Assembly: GCA_021846945.1 (NCBI GenBank)
Contig: JAJZVZ010000001.1
Span: forward strand, 62,001-126,000
Reading direction: 5' to 3'
Origin: Acidobacteriota bacterium
GTDB taxonomy: Bacteria > Acidobacteriota > Terriglobia > Terriglobales > Acidobacteriaceae
Length of the DNA stretch: 64,000 nucleotides
The notes below the pieces were generated by a model that worked only from the letters and a program-made list of their open reading frames with translations, was not told the origin of the DNA and searched no databases. Below, in pieces: positions 44,109 through 53,513 of the stretch. Each line of letters opens with the position of its first letter. The first letter of the stretch is position 1. The translations under genes and the position numbers were made by a program.

Positions 44109-46241
44109 TTGAGCCTCCAAACGAAGATCTCGCGTCGGAGTCTGGCGAAAGCACTTGCAGCAGGCGGAACCATGGCTGGACTCTCTTGCTGGCTCAACAC
44201 TGATGCAGCGGATGCGCAGCCATTGACCGCGCACGAATGGCAACAGATTCATCCCGGAGTATGGCGGATTACGATCGGGATACCGGAAGAATTCACGCCA
44301 GTATCGAGCCGCCTGGTGCCTCCTCAAGCCGGTGCCTTCACAAGATTGCCCCATGCAGACAAGAGTCCCACCATGAGCGTTGAAGGCAAGCGAACAGCGC
44401 GTGGCTGCACGGTGCGGTTGCCGCTTGGGGCCGGCGAGCAAATTTTCGGCTTCGGGTTGCAGTTCTTGTCCTTTGCCCAGCGCGGCAAGAAGAAGATTGC
44501 TCGCGTCAATGCCGATCCAAAGATCGACACCGGCGATTCTCATGCGCCGGTGCCGTTTTACGTAACAACTGGAGGCATTGGCATCCTGGTTGATACCGCT
44601 CGCTATGCGAGCTTTTATTTCGGCGATGCACATGCCAAGCCTGCGCATCCCATTGCCGCGGTTTCTGATGCGAATCTCGCTCCGAAATATACAGGCAACT
44701 CGAATGAAGCCGAAACAGAATTCATCTATGTCGACGTTCCAGTCGCGGCAGGCGTGGATATTTATCTCTTCGACGGCCCGGATATGCTGAGTGCTGTCCA
44801 GCGTTATAACGTCTTTTCAGGCGGCGGCTTTATCCCCCCGGAATGGGGACTTGGCTTCTGGTACAGGAATCTGGCAAAGGCCGGCCAGCAGGATGCACTC
44901 GCTCTGGCGCGCGAGTTTCGCGATCGTAAGATCCCTTGCGATGTGATCGGCCTGGAGCCGGGATGGCAGTCTCACGCTTATTCCTGCACGTTTGTCTGGG
45001 ACAAGAAGCGTTTTCCTGATCCGCCGGGGTTTCTGCGCGCAACATCCGATCAGCAATATAAAGTCAACCTTTGGGAGCATGCCTTTACGCATCCTGCTTC
45101 GCCGCTTTTTCCCGCGATCGAGCCGTGCTCGGGCGACTTTGGAGTGTGGCAGGGGCTCGTTCCTGATTTCGCCGGCGCTCAGGCCCGCGACGCCTTTGGT
45201 GAGTTTCATGGCAAAACGCTGATCGACGCAGGCGTTAGCGGCTTCAAGCTCGATGAGTGCGATAACTCCGATTTCACGGGCGGATGGTCCTTCCCGGAAT
45301 GCAGCGCCTTCCCATCAGGTATCGATGGCGAGCAGATGCACAGTGTTTTCGGTCTTCGTTACCAGATGGCAATTTGGAACGAATTCCGCAAACGAGGCCG
45401 CGAAACCTATGGGCTCGTCCGCTCCAGCGGCGCGCTGGCCACGCCGTACCCATTTGTCCTTTATAGCGACCTCTACGATCATCGGCAGTATATTCGCGCG
45501 CTGGTGAACTCCGGCTTCAGCGGGCTGCTCTGGTGCCCGGAGGTGCGGCAGGCTACGAGCGAAGAGGACCTGATTCGCCGTCTGCAAAGCGTCGTATTTT
45601 CTCCATTGGCTCAAGTCGATTGCTGGTATATGAAGAGCCCTCCGTGGATGCAGTTGGATCGCGGCAAGAACAATGCGGGCGAACTGCTCAAGGACTGGGA
45701 ATCGCTGGAAGCGCGCTGTCGCGAAATCATTGGCTGGCGCATGCAGATGATTCCTTATCTTATGGCCGCCTTTCAGCGATATCGCGACGACGGAACACCT
45801 CCCTTCCGGGCCCTTGTGCTGGACTCCCCGCAGGATCAAAGGCTCTACCGTGTTGATGACCAATACATGGTTGGTGACCGGATGATGGTTGCGCCTCTCT
45901 TCGCGGGTGAAGCAACGCGCACGGTTGTATTTCCCCAAGGCAAGTGGCAGGATTTTTGGACAGGTGAGGCCGTTCCTGGCGGAACAAAATTGTCTCTGCC
46001 GGAATCGACCGAGCGCATACCAGTCTATGTGAAGAGCGGAAGCATCGTGCCCTGGGCAGACGTTGGTCTGCATGCGGGCGCTCCCGAATCACGTCGCCTC
46101 ACTGCGCGCGTGTATGGCGACGGATCGCTGCCATTCACCTTCAATGGCGACAATAGCGCATTGCGGCTGAGTTGGAGAGATGGGCACGGGAGCGCAGAGA
46201 CAAAAAAATATGAGGTCTACCGCTGGAAGCGTCTGGGGTGA
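44109..46241 (+). CDS. Tat-exported GH31-family alpha-glycosidase
   Basis: A 710-residue protein. TTG 44109 lies 7 bp after a strong AAGGAGA and starts a Tat signal peptide (ISRRSLAKALAAGGTMAGL). The N-terminal beta-sandwich contains EQIFGFGLQFLSF. The GH31 barrel starts at GFIPPEWGLGFWYRN. The likely nucleophile is D382 in GFKLDECDNSD and the acid/base is probably D454 in LYSDLYDHRQY. The C-terminal part (DRMMVAPLFAGEATRTVVFP, then GKWQDFWTGE) is typical of GH31. It should hydrolyse alpha-glucosides, alpha-xylosides or related sugars in the periplasm. A transcription terminator follows at 46403. Confidence 0.88.
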   Translation: MSLQTKISRRSLAKALAAGGTMAGLSCWLNTDAADAQPLTAHEWQQIHPGVWRITIGIPEEFTPVSSRLVPPQAGAFTRLPHADKSPTMSVEGKRTARGCTVRLPLGAGEQIFGFGLQFLSFAQRGKKKIARVNADPKIDTGDSHAPVPFYVTTGGIGILVDTARYASFYFGDAHAKPAHPIAAVSDANLAPKYTGNSNEAETEFIYVDVPVAAGVDIYLFDGPDMLSAVQRYNVFSGGGFIPPEWGLGFWYRNLAKAGQQDALALAREFRDRKIPCDVIGLEPGWQSHAYSCTFVWDKKRFPDPPGFLRATSDQQYKVNLWEHAFTHPASPLFPAIEPCSGDFGVWQGLVPDFAGAQARDAFGEFHGKTLIDAGVSGFKLDECDNSDFTGGWSFPECSAFPSGIDGEQMHSVFGLRYQMAIWNEFRKRGRETYGLVRSSGALATPYPFVLYSDLYDHRQYIRALVNSGFSGLLWCPEVRQATSEEDLIRRLQSVVFSPLAQVDCWYMKSPPWMQLDRGKNNAGELLKDWESLEARCREIIGWRMQMIPYLMAAFQRYRDDGTPPFRALVLDSPQDQRLYRVDDQYMVGDRMMVAPLFAGEATRTVVFPQGKWQDFWTGEAVPGGTKLSLPESTERIPVYVKSGSIVPWADVGLHAGAPESRRLTARVYGDGSLPFTFNGDNSALRLSWRDGHGSAETKKYEVYRWKRLG

Positions 46242-46402
46242 TCCGTATGTCCCATGTCCGGAACGCCATCCGGCGAGTGGGCATCATCTTTCGTACCAGA
46301 TCGCCAATTCAGTGAAGCTCGGTTCCAGAGATCGGTGTGCAGAGAAACGTTCTTCCGGTACTGGCGCACTTTGAGGAATTGCTCAAATTTGTCGTTCAAA
46401 GC

Positions 46403-46447
46403 GAAACCTCCAGCATGCGCTCAAATGTGCTGGAGGTTTCCTTTCTT
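46403..46447 (+). terminator. Rho-independent terminator after the GH31 gene
   Basis: Perfect 13-bp arms GAAACCTCCAGCA (46403-46415) and TGCTGGAGGTTTC (46428-46440) followed by CTTTCTT. It lies between the plus-strand GH31 gene and the minus-strand tRNA. Confidence 0.75.
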
Positions 46448-46479
46448 AAGAACGCCTAAACAGTCTGTTTTCAGATGGA

Positions 46480-46556
46480 TGGTGCGCCCGGAGAGATTCG
46501 AACTCCCGACCTAATGCTCCGGAGGCATTCGCTCTATCCAGCTGAGCTACGGGCGC
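46480..46556 (-). tRNA. tRNA-Arg (anticodon CCG)
   Basis: Read on the minus strand, the gene folds as a normal cloverleaf. The 7-bp acceptor stem is GCGCCCG with CGGGCGC, followed by the discriminator A and an encoded CCA. The D arm has AGCTCAGCTGGATAGAGC. The anticodon arm is AATGC-CTCCGGA-GCATT with anticodon CCG, reading Arg CGG. The T arm holds GTTCGAATC. The 77 bp include CCA. Confidence 0.95.
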
Positions 46557-46710
46557 ACTCCTTCAGCATACCGCATTTTACCGTTCGGGCGGGTTCCGAG
46601 CCCGGCCTGGCGCCTCGGCCGGCAACTACGTTCGATCAGACCCGGAAGACGTTTCCGCTTGAAGAATTTCTCGAAGTTCATCACGTCCTTTTCCGGACTT
46701 CAGAAACCCT

Positions 46711-46998
46711 TCACCCGGCCGCCGGGCTGGAGGCGCGCACCGCTTCCCGCTGACTGCGCACCTCTTCCATCACCGACTGGATCAATGCTTTGGCGCCCTC
46801 CATGCTTTCCAGGATCGCCTGCAAATCGAGCGCGGGCTTGGCCGGGTTGCGGCTGGAGGGGCAATAGACTCCATGCTGTCCCACCAGGATCAGGGCATCT
46901 GTGAGCATGTCCAGGGCAACGGCCAGCCGGCCCCGCTCCACGCCCATCATGAACTCGTACCGCTCCAGCTCCGCCCGCTTTTCGTCGAAGACATTCAT
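46711..46998 (-). CDS. Small hypothetical helical protein
   Basis: A 95-residue protein with predicted helices throughout (EKRAELERYEFMMGVERGRL, LDMLTDALILVGQHGVY, LQAILESMEGAKALIQSVM). It has one Cys and no signal peptide. I do not recognise a family. It sits between tRNA-Arg and the TIM-barrel gene on the same strand. AT-poor, coding-like composition supports a real gene. Confidence 0.55.
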   Translation of the reverse strand: MNVFDEKRAELERYEFMMGVERGRLAVALDMLTDALILVGQHGVYCPSSRNPAKPALDLQAILESMEGAKALIQSVMEEVRSQREAVRASSPAAG

Positions 46999-47029
46999 CT
47001 TCTCAGCCTAACCGAAAGGGCGGACCGGC

Positions 47030-47896
47030 CTAAACGTTCAGCTTCCGCATGTACTCGGCATCCAGGCGGAGTTCCTCCATCGGATCCATATCAAACCGTT
47101 CCTGCTCGATGAAGTAGTATTTCAGGTCCGTGGCCGCGCGCATAATGCCCTCATAATTCATGTTTCCTTTCCCCATCACCGGCAGCAGCACCTTACCGCC
47201 CGGCTGGCGTACCATATCCTTCACGTGCATAAGCTGGAAGCGCTTGGGTGACAGTTTGAGGTAATCGATCGGGTTATACCCGGCGGCATAGACCCAGCCA
47301 GCATCCATCTCGAAGACCACCAGTTCGGGATTGGTGAGGCGCAGCAGTTGGTCATAAACCAGATCGCCGTTGAAATTGGCGAACTCGGGCTGGTGGTTAT
47401 GCACACCGAAGGTCATGCCCGCCGCCTTGACTCTTTCGCCGACGCGATTGAATTCGCTGGCGATCCAGCGCCAGTCGTCGAGCGTCTGCGGGCCTTTCGC
47501 CTGCGGGTTGCGGTGCACTCCACCCGACGATGAGCATACGATGTACTCCAATCCAAGCGTGTGGCCGTAGTCGATCCACTGCTCGAGCTGAGTCTGCAAC
47601 TGCTTCAGCGTATGGTGCGTGCTCACACAGCGCAGACCAGCCTGGTCCATGGACTTGCGGAACTGCTGCGCAGTGCGGTCATAGTACCCCGCCGCTTCCA
47701 CCACGGTGTATCCCGCCGCATGCACTTTAGCCAAGGTGCCGTCAAAATCCTTCGGCAGCAGTTCGCGCACGGAATAAAGCTGGAGCCCGACAGGCAGATG
47801 AAGCGGCGCGGCAGACAGCCAGCCAGCGCCCAGACTTGTTGCCGCGGTAACCGCGCCCGCGGCTTTCAAAAAACTTCTACGCGAGGAATAGCTCAT
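47030..47896 (-). CDS. Tat-exported sugar phosphate isomerase/epimerase-like TIM barrel
   Basis: A 288-residue protein; ATG 47896 has AGGAGG upstream and starts a Tat signal peptide (SSRRSFLKAAGAVTAAT). The xylose-isomerase-like TIM barrel shows LPVGLQLYSVRELLPKDFDG at the first strand, GMTFGVHNHQPEF, VVFEMDAGWVYAAG and LMHVKDMV, where Glu, His and Asp should bind a metal. The last conserved Glu is in YYFIEQERFD. It probably isomerises or epimerises a sugar or cleaves a keto-sugar in the periplasm. It follows the Gfo/Idh/MocA oxidoreductase gene by 91 bp, a frequent pairing. Confidence 0.85.
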   Translation of the reverse strand: MSYSSRRSFLKAAGAVTAATSLGAGWLSAAPLHLPVGLQLYSVRELLPKDFDGTLAKVHAAGYTVVEAAGYYDRTAQQFRKSMDQAGLRCVSTHHTLKQLQTQLEQWIDYGHTLGLEYIVCSSSGGVHRNPQAKGPQTLDDWRWIASEFNRVGERVKAAGMTFGVHNHQPEFANFNGDLVYDQLLRLTNPELVVFEMDAGWVYAAGYNPIDYLKLSPKRFQLMHVKDMVRQPGGKVLLPVMGKGNMNYEGIMRAATDLKYYFIEQERFDMDPMEELRLDAEYMRKLNV

Positions 47897-47987
47897 TGAC
47901 CGAACCTCCTTGTAAAACATCGAATTAGCTTGATCGCCGCTGAAACGTGGCTGCCTAAGTTCACGCAGCGTCCTCTAAGATTACGAT

Positions 47988-49334
47988 TCATCCCTTGATC
48001 GTCCTGCCGGCCTCATCCCATATCGCCGGCGTGCGCTGGAAGTATGAGTAGTTGGCCATGTGGCATGCGATCGCCGCATGATTGCCGAAGACTTCGTTCT
48101 CCACGACAGGTTCCCGCGTGTCAACGGCACGGAAGAAGTTGGCAAGATGATCCGCGGTGTCGTCGTAGCCGCGAGCGGGCGCGTAGGTTTCCACCTCGCC
48201 CAGGCTCACCGGAGGCGTGGGATGGGCCGCGTGCCACTCGTCCAGATACTGCTTCTTCGCCGCCGCCGTCCAGCCGTCCAGCGAATAGCCTTCAGGCTGT
48301 GGGCGCGTGTCCTGCGGATCCACGGTCAGCGAATTGCCGCTGATGGTCATGGTGGCTTCCTTACCGTAGAAGATGGTCTGGTCGCCGCCAGCCGAATTGT
48401 TCTGGTCGCAGTGGATGCTTACCGTTGCACCCGGATAGTCGTAGAGCGTGAGGAGCAGGTCAGGAAAGTCGCGCCCGTCTTTGAAGTAAGTAAGGCTGCC
48501 GCTTGACTGCGCGCGAATCGGCGCCGAGTTGATCCCGCTCACAAACTGCATCCCCGAAAGCAGGTGGACAAACAAATCGCCAGCCAGGCCCTCGCCGTAG
48601 TCCTTAAAGCAACGCCAGCGGAAGAAACGCACCGGATCAAAAGGCCGCTTGGGAGCATCCCGCAAAAATTCATTCCAGTCGATGGTCTCCGGCGTAGCAT
48701 CCGGCGGAATGGGATAGACCCATGCGCCGGATGGCGAGTTGCGATTGGTATGTCCTTCGATATAAGCCACCTCACCCAGCCGCCCCGACTGGTAGATCTC
48801 GTGCGCCTTCTTATACACGATGTTGCTCACGCGCTGGCTGCCCACCTGGAAAATGCGCTTGTGCGCCTGCACCGCCTCCATCATGGCGAAGCCATCGGCC
48901 ACCGTGTGCGACATCGGCTTTTCGCAGTACACGTCTTTGCCCGCGGCCAGGCAGTCCAGAACCACGTGCCGGTGCAGATGATCGGATACGGCCACCACTA
49001 CCGCGTCCACATCCTTGCGATCGAGCAGTGAACGATAATCGCGGCCGGTGGGCACATCCTTGCCGTATGCCTCCAGTCCGGCCTTCTGGTGCATGTCATA
49101 GAGGTCCGCCGTGCCGACCAGAACTCCATTCTTCACCTTGCGCGCCGACCGCAGCAGGTCGCAGCCGCGAATCCCGGTCCCGATGGAAACAAAGCGAATG
49201 GTTCGCCCGCCTGGCTCCGTTTGCGCGGCCAGCGAAGGCGGTTCCAGCAGCGTTGCCTTTGCCGCCGCTCCCGCTACGGCCGCACCCGCGCCCATGCGCA
49301 CAAAATCCCGTCTCGTCATAGAAGGCGTGTTCAT
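47988..49334 (-). CDS. Tat-exported Gfo/Idh/MocA-family oxidoreductase
   Basis: A 448-residue protein from ATG 49334 with a Tat signal peptide (MTRRDFVRMGAGAAVAGAAA). The Rossmann domain starts at IRFVSIGTGIRGCDLLRSA and the EKP motif that contacts the cofactor is in GKDVYCEKPMSHTVADGFAM. The C-terminal alpha/beta domain carries FFRWRCFKDYGEGLAGDLFV, with a His in VHLLSGM as candidate catalytic residue. Exported members carry NAD(P) bound tightly through the Tat system and oxidise or deglycosylate sugars via keto intermediates. The isomerase-like gene downstream fits the same pathway. Confidence 0.88.
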   Translation of the reverse strand: MNTPSMTRRDFVRMGAGAAVAGAAAKATLLEPPSLAAQTEPGGRTIRFVSIGTGIRGCDLLRSARKVKNGVLVGTADLYDMHQKAGLEAYGKDVPTGRDYRSLLDRKDVDAVVVAVSDHLHRHVVLDCLAAGKDVYCEKPMSHTVADGFAMMEAVQAHKRIFQVGSQRVSNIVYKKAHEIYQSGRLGEVAYIEGHTNRNSPSGAWVYPIPPDATPETIDWNEFLRDAPKRPFDPVRFFRWRCFKDYGEGLAGDLFVHLLSGMQFVSGINSAPIRAQSSGSLTYFKDGRDFPDLLLTLYDYPGATVSIHCDQNNSAGGDQTIFYGKEATMTISGNSLTVDPQDTRPQPEGYSLDGWTAAAKKQYLDEWHAAHPTPPVSLGEVETYAPARGYDDTADHLANFFRAVDTREPVVENEVFGNHAAIACHMANYSYFQRTPAIWDEAGRTIKG

Positions 49335-49489
49335 GGCATCCCCCTGAAGCGTTGACCATTCTCGCTCCGGGCACTGCTCCGTGTCTACCATCAGTTACCG
49401 GAGTTGTGCATTTGCGGCTGGACGAATACCATTCCACGGGGAAGCAGGGCGACATATTAGAATATTGCCAACTTCCGGAAAGAAGAGTC

Positions 49490-51253
49490 ATGGATTTGTC
49501 GATTCGTCCACTTGGCAACGGCGGCCTCAGGCGTGCTACGTTTTGCCTCTGCGCTGTGGTTCTTGGATTGTTCGCCGGATTCACGTCTCCTTGCGACGCG
49601 GCGAGCAACGCTAATCCAGATTTTGGCCCCAATGTTCTGGTTTTCAATCCCGCCCTGCCGGCAGCAGCCATTCAGCAACAGATTGACAAGGTCTACGCCG
49701 TTCAGCGTGACAGCCAGTTTGGCTCGGCGCGGGATGCTCTTCTCTTCCTGCCTGGCGAATATCACGTGGATGTGCCCATCGGTTTCTACACGCAAGTGCT
49801 CGGCCTCGGTGCAACCCCCGATGCAGTCCACATCACGGGCAACGTCCACGCCGATGCCACCCTTCCGCGCAACAACGCCACCTGCACGTTTTGGCGTGCC
49901 ACCGAAGGCGTCGCAGTCACGCCTGCCGACGGCACAATGCAATGGGCCGTCTCGCAGGCCGCGCCCTTCCGCCGTATGCATGTGCTGGGCAACCTTGTGC
50001 TGCATCAGCATCACGGCTGGGCCAGCGGCGGATGGATCTCCGACTCGATAATCGACGGCAACGTGGACTCCGGCTCGCAGCAGCAGTGGATCTCGCGCAA
50101 CAGCGAATGGGGCAGTTGGACCGGCTCCAACTGGAACATGGTCTTTGTTGGCGTCCGAAACCCGCCCTCCGGCGAGTGGCCCTTGCCGCCTTACACCAAA
50201 GTGGCTGAAACGCCTGTCGTCCGAGAAAAGCCGTTTCTCCAGGTGGATGCGCACGGCAACTACAGCGTGCACGTTCCCGCTCTGCGCACCAGCAGCGTGG
50301 GCGTCAGCTGGCATGGAGGCTCAACTCCCGGGCACTCCATCCCTCTCGGCCGCTTTTACATCGCCCACCCCGGCGACACGGCGACCGCAATCAACGCGCA
50401 ATTGGCCCACGGCAAAAATCTGCTGCTGACGCCGGGCATCTATGACCTGACCGAGCCAATTCGCGTGACCAGAGCCAACACAGTGGTGTTGGGAATAGGC
50501 TTCGCCACCCTGCGCCCAACGCACGGCACGGCGGCTATGACCACAGCCGACGCCAGTGGCATCATCCTTGCGGGCCTCTTGTTTGACGCTGGCCCGGCGC
50601 AATCCCCCGTCCTGCTCGAAGTGGGACCCAGGGGCAGTCACGCCAATCACGCCAAGAACCCCATCTCGCTCCATGATGTCTTCTTCCGCGTCGGCGGCGC
50701 GGGCGTTGGCCGCACCGTGATCAACCTCGAAGTAAACAGCGACAACACCATCATTGATCACACCTGGATCTGGCGCGCCGATCACGGAGCCGGCGTCGGT
50801 TGGAACCGGAATACCAGCGCCAACGGCCTTCTTGTGAACGGCGACAACGTAACCGCCTATGGTCTCTTCGTCGAGCACCATCAGCAGTTCCAGGTGCTGT
50901 GGAACGGCAACGGCGGCCACACTTACTTTTATCAATCCGAGATCCCCTACGACCCGCCCGACCAGGCCAGCTACTCCAGCGCACCCGGAGTGAATGGATG
51001 GGCTTCGTATAAAGTGGCAAACAGCGTTAAGACCCACGAGGCCTGGGGACTCGGCATCTATTCCGTCTTCCGCCATCCCAACGTTGTGCTCACACGCGCT
51101 ATTGAGGTGCCCAAAACGCCGGGCGTCAGGTTCCATCACATGATTACGGTGGCACTGGACAACCTGGGCGAAATATCGAACGTCATCGACGACACTGGTG
51201 GTCGCACCGTCACCAGACCGCGCGTTACGCCCAAAGTCACCGAGTTCCCGTAG
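49490..51253 (+). CDS. Secreted right-handed beta-helix protein
   Basis: A 587-residue protein from ATG 49490 with GGAAAGAAG upstream and a Sec signal peptide (FCLCAVVLGLFAGFTSPCDA). Two halves look like stacked beta-helix domains. The first (about 65-230) contains ALLFLPGEYHVDVPIGFYTQ; the second (about 290-500) repeats the theme as LLLTPGIYDLTEPIRVTRAN. Internal similarity and the PG(E/I)Y pattern suggest a GH55-like or pectate-lyase-like tandem helix. I cannot name catalytic residues. It is divergent from the oxidoreductase gene and may act on the same glycan. Confidence 0.72.
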   Translation: MDLSIRPLGNGGLRRATFCLCAVVLGLFAGFTSPCDAASNANPDFGPNVLVFNPALPAAAIQQQIDKVYAVQRDSQFGSARDALLFLPGEYHVDVPIGFYTQVLGLGATPDAVHITGNVHADATLPRNNATCTFWRATEGVAVTPADGTMQWAVSQAAPFRRMHVLGNLVLHQHHGWASGGWISDSIIDGNVDSGSQQQWISRNSEWGSWTGSNWNMVFVGVRNPPSGEWPLPPYTKVAETPVVREKPFLQVDAHGNYSVHVPALRTSSVGVSWHGGSTPGHSIPLGRFYIAHPGDTATAINAQLAHGKNLLLTPGIYDLTEPIRVTRANTVVLGIGFATLRPTHGTAAMTTADASGIILAGLLFDAGPAQSPVLLEVGPRGSHANHAKNPISLHDVFFRVGGAGVGRTVINLEVNSDNTIIDHTWIWRADHGAGVGWNRNTSANGLLVNGDNVTAYGLFVEHHQQFQVLWNGNGGHTYFYQSEIPYDPPDQASYSSAPGVNGWASYKVANSVKTHEAWGLGIYSVFRHPNVVLTRAIEVPKTPGVRFHHMITVALDNLGEISNVIDDTGGRTVTRPRVTPKVTEFP

Positions 51254-51283
51254 CAGCCTGAGATAAAAGTATGGTTTTGAAAG

Positions 51284-51337
51284 GGCACGACTTGAGTCGT
51301 GCCGTATGTTCTCCAGAATGAACGCGGCTTTAGCCGC
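51284..51337. repeat. REP-like element with two hairpins
   Basis: Two perfect hairpins of the same build, arm-2 nt-arm: GGCACGACT-TG-AGTCGTGCC (51284-51303) and GCGGCT-TT-AGCCGC (51324-51337). They lie between the convergent beta-helix gene and prmC. A related unit (ACGGCT-TC-AGCCGT) occurs at 57495, which suggests a dispersed palindromic repeat; it may also end transcription here. Confidence 0.5.
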
Positions 51338-51438
51338 TGAGGGCGGAGTTTCCCGGAGTTCCCATTTTTGCCGCGGGCTGGTAGGCCGCGACGAAGGTTC
51401 GCGCGGGATCTGCGGGTTCGCACACTCTGGCTGAAAGA

Positions 51439-52286
51439 TTATAAGCGCCGCGCGCAAGCTACGCGGGGAATGCCTTGCAGGTCAGGGGTAAAGGCAATCT
51501 GCGCAAAGCCCGAGCCAGCAAGGAGGTCGCCTACGGCAGCCGCCTGGCCGTGGCCAACTTCAAGGACAAGGAAACCACCAGCGACAAGTGCTGCATGAGC
51601 GGCGGGGATCAGACTGCGATAGACGTCGAGGCCGTGAGCTCCGGCGTAGAGCGCCTGAGCAGGCTCGTGGTCGCGGACTTCAACAGCCAGCGTTGTGGAA
51701 TCGGCTGTGGAAACGTAAGGCGGGTTGGACGCGATGATGTGAAACGGTTCTCCGGCCGCGGGAGCCAGAAGATCGCCCTGCAAAAACCGGATGCGTGCCG
51801 CGACGGCGTTGCGCTCGGCGTTCCAGTGCGCAATCGAAAGTGCATCAGCAGAAATATCGGTAGCCGTGATCGAGGCTTGCGGCAGATGTGCCGCGAGTGC
51901 GACAGCGATGGCGCCAGAGCCTGTGCCGACATCAATGATGCGCGGCGTGGAAAAGCCTCTGGCCAGTTCGATGACCCTTTCCACCAAGTGCTCGGTTTCA
52001 GGGCGGGGAATGAGAACCGCAGGCGTGACATGAAAAGGCAGGCCGTAAAACTCCGCTTCTCCAGTGATGTACTGGATCGGCTCGCCCGCCTGCCGGCGCT
52101 GGATGAGGGCCAGGTAGGTAGTCTCCTCGACGCTGCTGAGCACGTCATCACCATGCGCCAGAAGATAGGCGTGATTACGGCCCAGGACGTGCAGCAGGAG
52201 CGCTTCGGCATCCAGGCGCGCGCGCTCAGGATGGGGGCTGGAGCGCAGTTGCGCCTCGGCCTGCCGCACACATTCTTCCAGCGTCA

Positions 52287-52287
<1 letters not shown>
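51439..52287 (-). CDS. prmC: Release-factor glutamine methyltransferase PrmC
   Basis: A 282-residue SAM-dependent methyltransferase that methylates the Gln of the GGQ motif in release factors 1 and 2. The N-terminal helical domain is followed by [23 protein letters not shown] binding is at [15 protein letters not shown] and the catalytic NPPY motif is in [11 protein letters not shown] near residue 190. Its ATG overlaps the prfA stop (TGATG), so enzyme and substrate are translationally coupled. Confidence 0.96.
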
Positions 52288-53363
<1,076 letters not shown>

Positions 53364-53513
53364 GCGTGCCCCTCCGGGCAATAGGGTTTCGTCGATGCAT
53401 TGCAAAGGGAAATGTGCGCAAAACAAGTATGTGCGGCGGGCGCCGCTAGAGAAGAGCCAGGATGGGATAATGGCGAGTCATACCGCAGCTTCTATTTTAT
53501 CGCGAAACCGTGG

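Noticed and set aside
46480-46556. tRNA-Arg as integration site of a genomic island
   Set aside because: No integrase and no repeat of the tRNA 3' end could be found around it; flanking genes look like ordinary carbohydrate genes.
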